Assembly: GCA_002432095.1 (NCBI GenBank)
Contig: DJFQ01000170.1
Location: forward strand, 11,513-18,681
Direction: 5' to 3'
DNA length: 7,169 nt
Origin: Marinagarivorans sp. UBA5868
Lineage (GTDB): Bacteria > Pseudomonadota > Gammaproteobacteria > Pseudomonadales > Cellvibrionaceae
Shown here: positions 4,735 through 7,169 of the stretch, in pieces
Layout: each line of letters opens with the position of its first letter
Numbering within the stretch: the stretch's first letter is position 1
Program-made: the position numbers and the translations under genes
Notes under the pieces: generated by a model
The model's database searches: none
What the model saw: only the letters and a program-made list of their open reading frames with translations
Told to the model about the DNA's origin: nothing

Positions 4735-5673
4735 ATGCAAAAGAATAAAAAAAATCTCATTTTAATCGTCGACAAACATACCGAGTCGCTACGGCAGCTT
4801 GGTGAGCTGTTGAAATCTCTCGGTGACATCATTTTCGCAACGTCAGGTAAGGCGGCTCACTTTATGGCGTGTCACCGCAAACCGGACTTGGTGATTACAA
4901 AAATAGACCTGGGCGACATCTCGGGGTTGGAATTATGCAAACGCATCAAATCCCACCGGGAGTCAAAAGAATGCAGCGTGATCATAGTCGCGGACGCCCA
5001 GCACCGGGAGTTGGAGCTGGCAGCATTGGACGCCGGTAGCGTGGACTTTATTACCGCGCCTTTTCAACCTGCCGTTATGCAGGCACGTGTCCGTACCCAT
5101 ATCATGCTGTCGCGTCGTCAAAATCTGCTGCAGGTACTGGCAGATCGGGACGGACTGACTGAGGTATACAACCGTCGATATTTTGAGAATCAGGCGCGGG
5201 TGGAGTTAAAACGCCACTTTCGCCAGCAGCAACCCCTCACCTTAGCGCTTCTGGACATTGATCATTTCAAACCCTACAACGATGCTTATGGCCATCTTCA
5301 AGGGGACCTCTGTCTACGCGAAGTGGCGCACGCCATCGGCGGAGGGTCGCGTCGCCCTGGGGAGTTCGTCTCCCGCTATGGCGGTGAGGAGTTCGCCGTG
5401 GTGCTACCCAATACGAACATCCAGAATGCGCATAAGTATGGGCGTTGGATTTGCCAGCAGGTGCTATCGCTGGCGATTCCCCATGGTCACTCCGCTACCG
5501 TTCCTTTTATTACCATCAGTGCCGGCATAGCCACGGTGATTCCAGATGCCAGCACCACACTTGAGAATTTGATTACGACCGCCGATTCGGCGCTGTATCT
5601 CGCCAAAGAGTCGGGCCGCAATCAGTTCAAGGTCGCCATGCTGGAGCGGGAAACCATCAAGGAAGCGGGTTGA
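4735..5673 (+). CDS. Diguanylate cyclase with degenerate receiver domain (REC-GGDEF)
   Basis: The 312-residue protein has PleD/WspR-like order. A receiver domain (about 7-125) begins LILIVDKH and a GGDEF domain (about 130-302) makes c-di-GMP from two GTP. The cyclase looks active: metal and substrate residues Asp174, Asn182 and Asp191 lie in LLDIDHFKPYNDAYGHLQGD, and the signature is RYGGEEF (214-220). The feedback I-site RxxD reads RPGE (207-210). The receiver is not canonical: Asp13 is kept, but Lys14 replaces the second acidic residue, Lys56 replaces the phosphorylated Asp (exactly 8 before Gly64), Ala86 the Thr/Ser, and Ala108 the Lys before Pro109. No membrane segment is seen, so it should be cytoplasmic. 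The ATG at 4735 has AAGGG 7 nt upstream; a TTG 12 codons earlier lacks a site. An Hpt gene follows after 6 bp. Confidence 0.93.
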   Translation: MQKNKKNLILIVDKHTESLRQLGELLKSLGDIIFATSGKAAHFMACHRKPDLVITKIDLGDISGLELCKRIKSHRESKECSVIIVADAQHRELELAALDAGSVDFITAPFQPAVMQARVRTHIMLSRRQNLLQVLADRDGLTEVYNRRYFENQARVELKRHFRQQQPLTLALLDIDHFKPYNDAYGHLQGDLCLREVAHAIGGGSRRPGEFVSRYGGEEFAVVLPNTNIQNAHKYGRWICQQVLSLAIPHGHSATVPFITISAGIATVIPDASTTLENLITTADSALYLAKESGRNQFKVAMLERETIKEAG

Positions 5674-5679
5674 TCGCAT

Positions 5680-6321
5680 ATGCCGATGAATTCTGACAAT
5701 CCGCCGCCCCTCATAGCCCCCAACACGATTTTTGAGCCGAGCCGACTCGAAGGCCATATTGCCCGAAGCGCATCCCGCGCTGCCGCGGTTCTGGAAATTG
5801 TTCAAAATCTGGTGGACGCTGGTGACTTCCCCATTCGCGAAGCACGGGCAGCCATCAACCGCAGTCAAAATCATCAAGCAGCGCATATGCTGCACGCTCT
5901 ATACGGAAGCGTAGCGAATTTGGGTGGGCGCCGCGTTTGCGAACTGGCGGGGGAGCTGGAGAGGTTGCTGGATCGAGACGCGTCACCCCAGTTGATTGAA
6001 GAATTAATGGTATGCCTGGAACGGGAATTCCGTCTCTTTCTCGACAGCGCTCAACAATGGTTGCAACAGCTGTTGGCACAACATACACCTCATCGGCGGC
6101 AACATCACGAACGCGAGCAACGTTTACAGGAATTGTGCGAATGTTTGGCCGGCAATGATTTGCGCGCATTTGAACTGCATGAGGAACTGCAGGCTCATTT
6201 GCAGTCCAGCATGGAGGAAGGAGACTACATGGAGTTTCGCGACGCCCTGCTGGCCCTCAACTTCAGCCGTGCGCTGGGCTATGCCCAGTCTGCCGCGGCG
6301 GCGGATCCGCGTCAGCGTTGA
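5680..6321 (+). CDS. Hpt-domain (histidine phosphotransfer-like) protein
   Basis: This 213-residue soluble protein has no recognised enzyme domain. Residues about 25-110 resemble an Hpt four-helix bundle: HALYGSVANLGG (72-83) aligns with the canonical H-x-L-K-G-S-A-A-N-L-G, making His72 the likely phosphoacceptor. The usual Lys at +3 is Tyr75. The following helix ELAGELERLL (88-97) also fits. A Gln/His-rich linker (about 122-145) leads to a second helical module, LQELCECLAGNDLRAFELHEEL and onward to about 206, of a kind I associate with Hpt and hybrid-kinase tails. It starts 6 bp after the cyclase stop with only a distant AGGAAG (5660-5665), so translation is probably coupled; the ATG at 5686 is an equally possible start. 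It likely relays to, or contacts, a receiver. Its 3' end overlaps the convergent peptidase gene by 10 bp. Confidence 0.72.
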   Translation: MPMNSDNPPPLIAPNTIFEPSRLEGHIARSASRAAAVLEIVQNLVDAGDFPIREARAAINRSQNHQAAHMLHALYGSVANLGGRRVCELAGELERLLDRDASPQLIEELMVCLEREFRLFLDSAQQWLQQLLAQHTPHRRQHHEREQRLQELCECLAGNDLRAFELHEELQAHLQSSMEEGDYMEFRDALLALNFSRALGYAQSAAAADPRQR

Positions 6322-7169
6322 TTTTCCAACTGATCTCCCACCCGCGGCTCAGTCAAAAAACCGCGAAAGCGGAAAGGCACGGACACCAGCTCTCGCCCTT
6401 GATTAGCCTGCAACACAAAATGCAAATGCGGCCCCGTTGAAAAGCCGGTGCCGCCCGAGTAACCCAACACTTGCCCTGGGCGAACATTCTGTCCTGGCAC
6501 CACTTCTACCCGATCCGGCGCCAGATGTGCATACACCGACATAGTGCCATTGGCGTGCAATACCCTCACGTAATTCGCTTCATCCGCGTATTCCTCGCTC
6601 CACCCCGATCGGCTGAAATCCCGTTCCACTTCTGTGACCGTTCCCGCGTCTACGGCAACTATCGCCGTACCATCAGGCATAGGAATATCCACTGCGAAAT
6701 GCGATTGCCGGCTTTGTTTATGAGATGCCTCGCCCATAAATGCCTGGCTAATGCGAAATGGACCACCGCGAAATGGCAGTCCCAATTCCACCTGGCCGAT
6801 GTCCTCAAGGTGCAGTGGCGCTCCCGGTATAAAAAAGTAGGTCCATTCATAAGCCCAGGAGCGCTGGGCCTGGGCCGGCTCGAGCTGTAAGACGAATTGC
6901 TCAGCGAAAGCCGGAACCACCCATTCGAAAGGCGGTGGCTGGCTGAAACGAAGATTTTCCTGCTGCGTAAACTCCAACCAAACCTGCGCCGGCCCCGCAG
7001 TTTGATTCACGACATACAAAACCGGGCGCTGTCGACTACCGCGGTTGACGACAGCAATTTTGTTACTTTTTTCGGTATAAACCAGACGACTGGACTCCAC
7101 TGCCGCGGCGCCAGCCGCAGGTGGCTTGTCGGTGATAACCCATCGTCCTTTTGCATCCTTGTACTTATA
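6312..7169 (-). CDS. M23 (LytM-type) metallopeptidase with DUF4124-like N-terminal segment (partial)
   Basis: The frame stays open to the right edge, so the true start, probably with a signal peptide, lies outside; 285 residues are visible. An in-frame GTG at 7098-7100 should not be taken as the start because recognisable protein precedes it. Visible residues 1-17 (YKYKDAKGRW...TDKPP) match the DUF4124 pattern. A beta-rich middle region follows, then the M23 domain (about residues 130-260). Zinc ligands are His157 and Asp161 (SHFAVD) and His250 of HLH (248-250); the catalytic partner histidines are His215 (YAHL) and His248. All are present, so an active Zn endopeptidase that cuts peptidoglycan cross-bridges or stem peptides is expected, acting in the periplasm. 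It is convergent with the Hpt gene, overlapping 10 bp, with no visible terminator between. Confidence 0.88.
   Translation of the reverse strand, partial: YKYKDAKGRWVITDKPPAAGAAAVESSRLVYTEKSNKIAVVNRGSRQRPVLYVVNQTAGPAQVWLEFTQQENLRFSQPPPFEWVVPAFAEQFVLQLEPAQAQRSWAYEWTYFFIPGAPLHLEDIGQVELGLPFRGGPFRISQAFMGEASHKQSRQSHFAVDIPMPDGTAIVAVDAGTVTEVERDFSRSGWSEEYADEANYVRVLHANGTMSVYAHLAPDRVEVVPGQNVRPGQVLGYSGGTGFSTGPHLHFVLQANQGRELVSVPFRFRGFLTEPRVGDQLENQR

Overview
The window looks like ordinary chromosome of a gammaproteobacterium, outside the enteric group. The core genes (rpsF-rpsR-rplI-dnaB, panC, panD, acs) read as close relatives of the E. coli proteins, but priB is missing between rpsF and rpsR and alr is missing after dnaB. 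GC content is moderate. A marine or soil Cellvibrionales-type lineage is my guess and cannot be proven from the sequence. No tRNA, rRNA, CRISPR, insertion sequence or phage gene was found.

Layout. (1) 1-98, minus: 5' end of acs (acetyl-CoA synthetase), with a tandem repeat in its leader. (2) 195-224: probable terminator after panD. (3) 230-610 and 715-1575, minus: panD and panC, the two late enzymes that make pantothenate; panB is not beside them. A good sigma70-type promoter for panC lies at 1623-1651. (4) 1798-4423, minus: rpsF-rpsR-rplI, a strong intrinsic terminator, then dnaB. Upstream of rpsF are a promoter with a GC-rich discriminator and an RNA leader that can fold its Shine-Dalgarno sequence into a stem. 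This closely resembles the known S6:S18 autoregulatory motif. (5) 4424-4734: divergent intergenic region. (6) 4735-6321, plus: a two-gene signalling operon encoding a receiver-GGDEF diguanylate cyclase and an Hpt-domain protein. (7) 6312-7169, minus: 3' part of a secreted-type M23 (LytM) metallopeptidase with a DUF4124-like segment, open at the window edge. Its 3' end overlaps the Hpt gene by 10 bp.

The most interesting part is the signalling pair. The cyclase domain has an intact GGEEF site and metal ligands, but its receiver has lost the phosphoacceptor Asp (Lys56), the conserved Thr/Ser (Ala86) and the conserved Lys (Ala108). It should therefore not work as a classical phosphorylation switch. 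The next gene nevertheless encodes an Hpt-like protein with a plausible phosphoacceptor His (His72). The pair may signal by protein contact, or the Hpt may serve a different receiver. A second point of interest is the rplI-dnaB junction: a strong terminator sits 20 nt before the dnaB start, and a candidate promoter is placed so that its transcripts would lack most of the hairpin's first arm.
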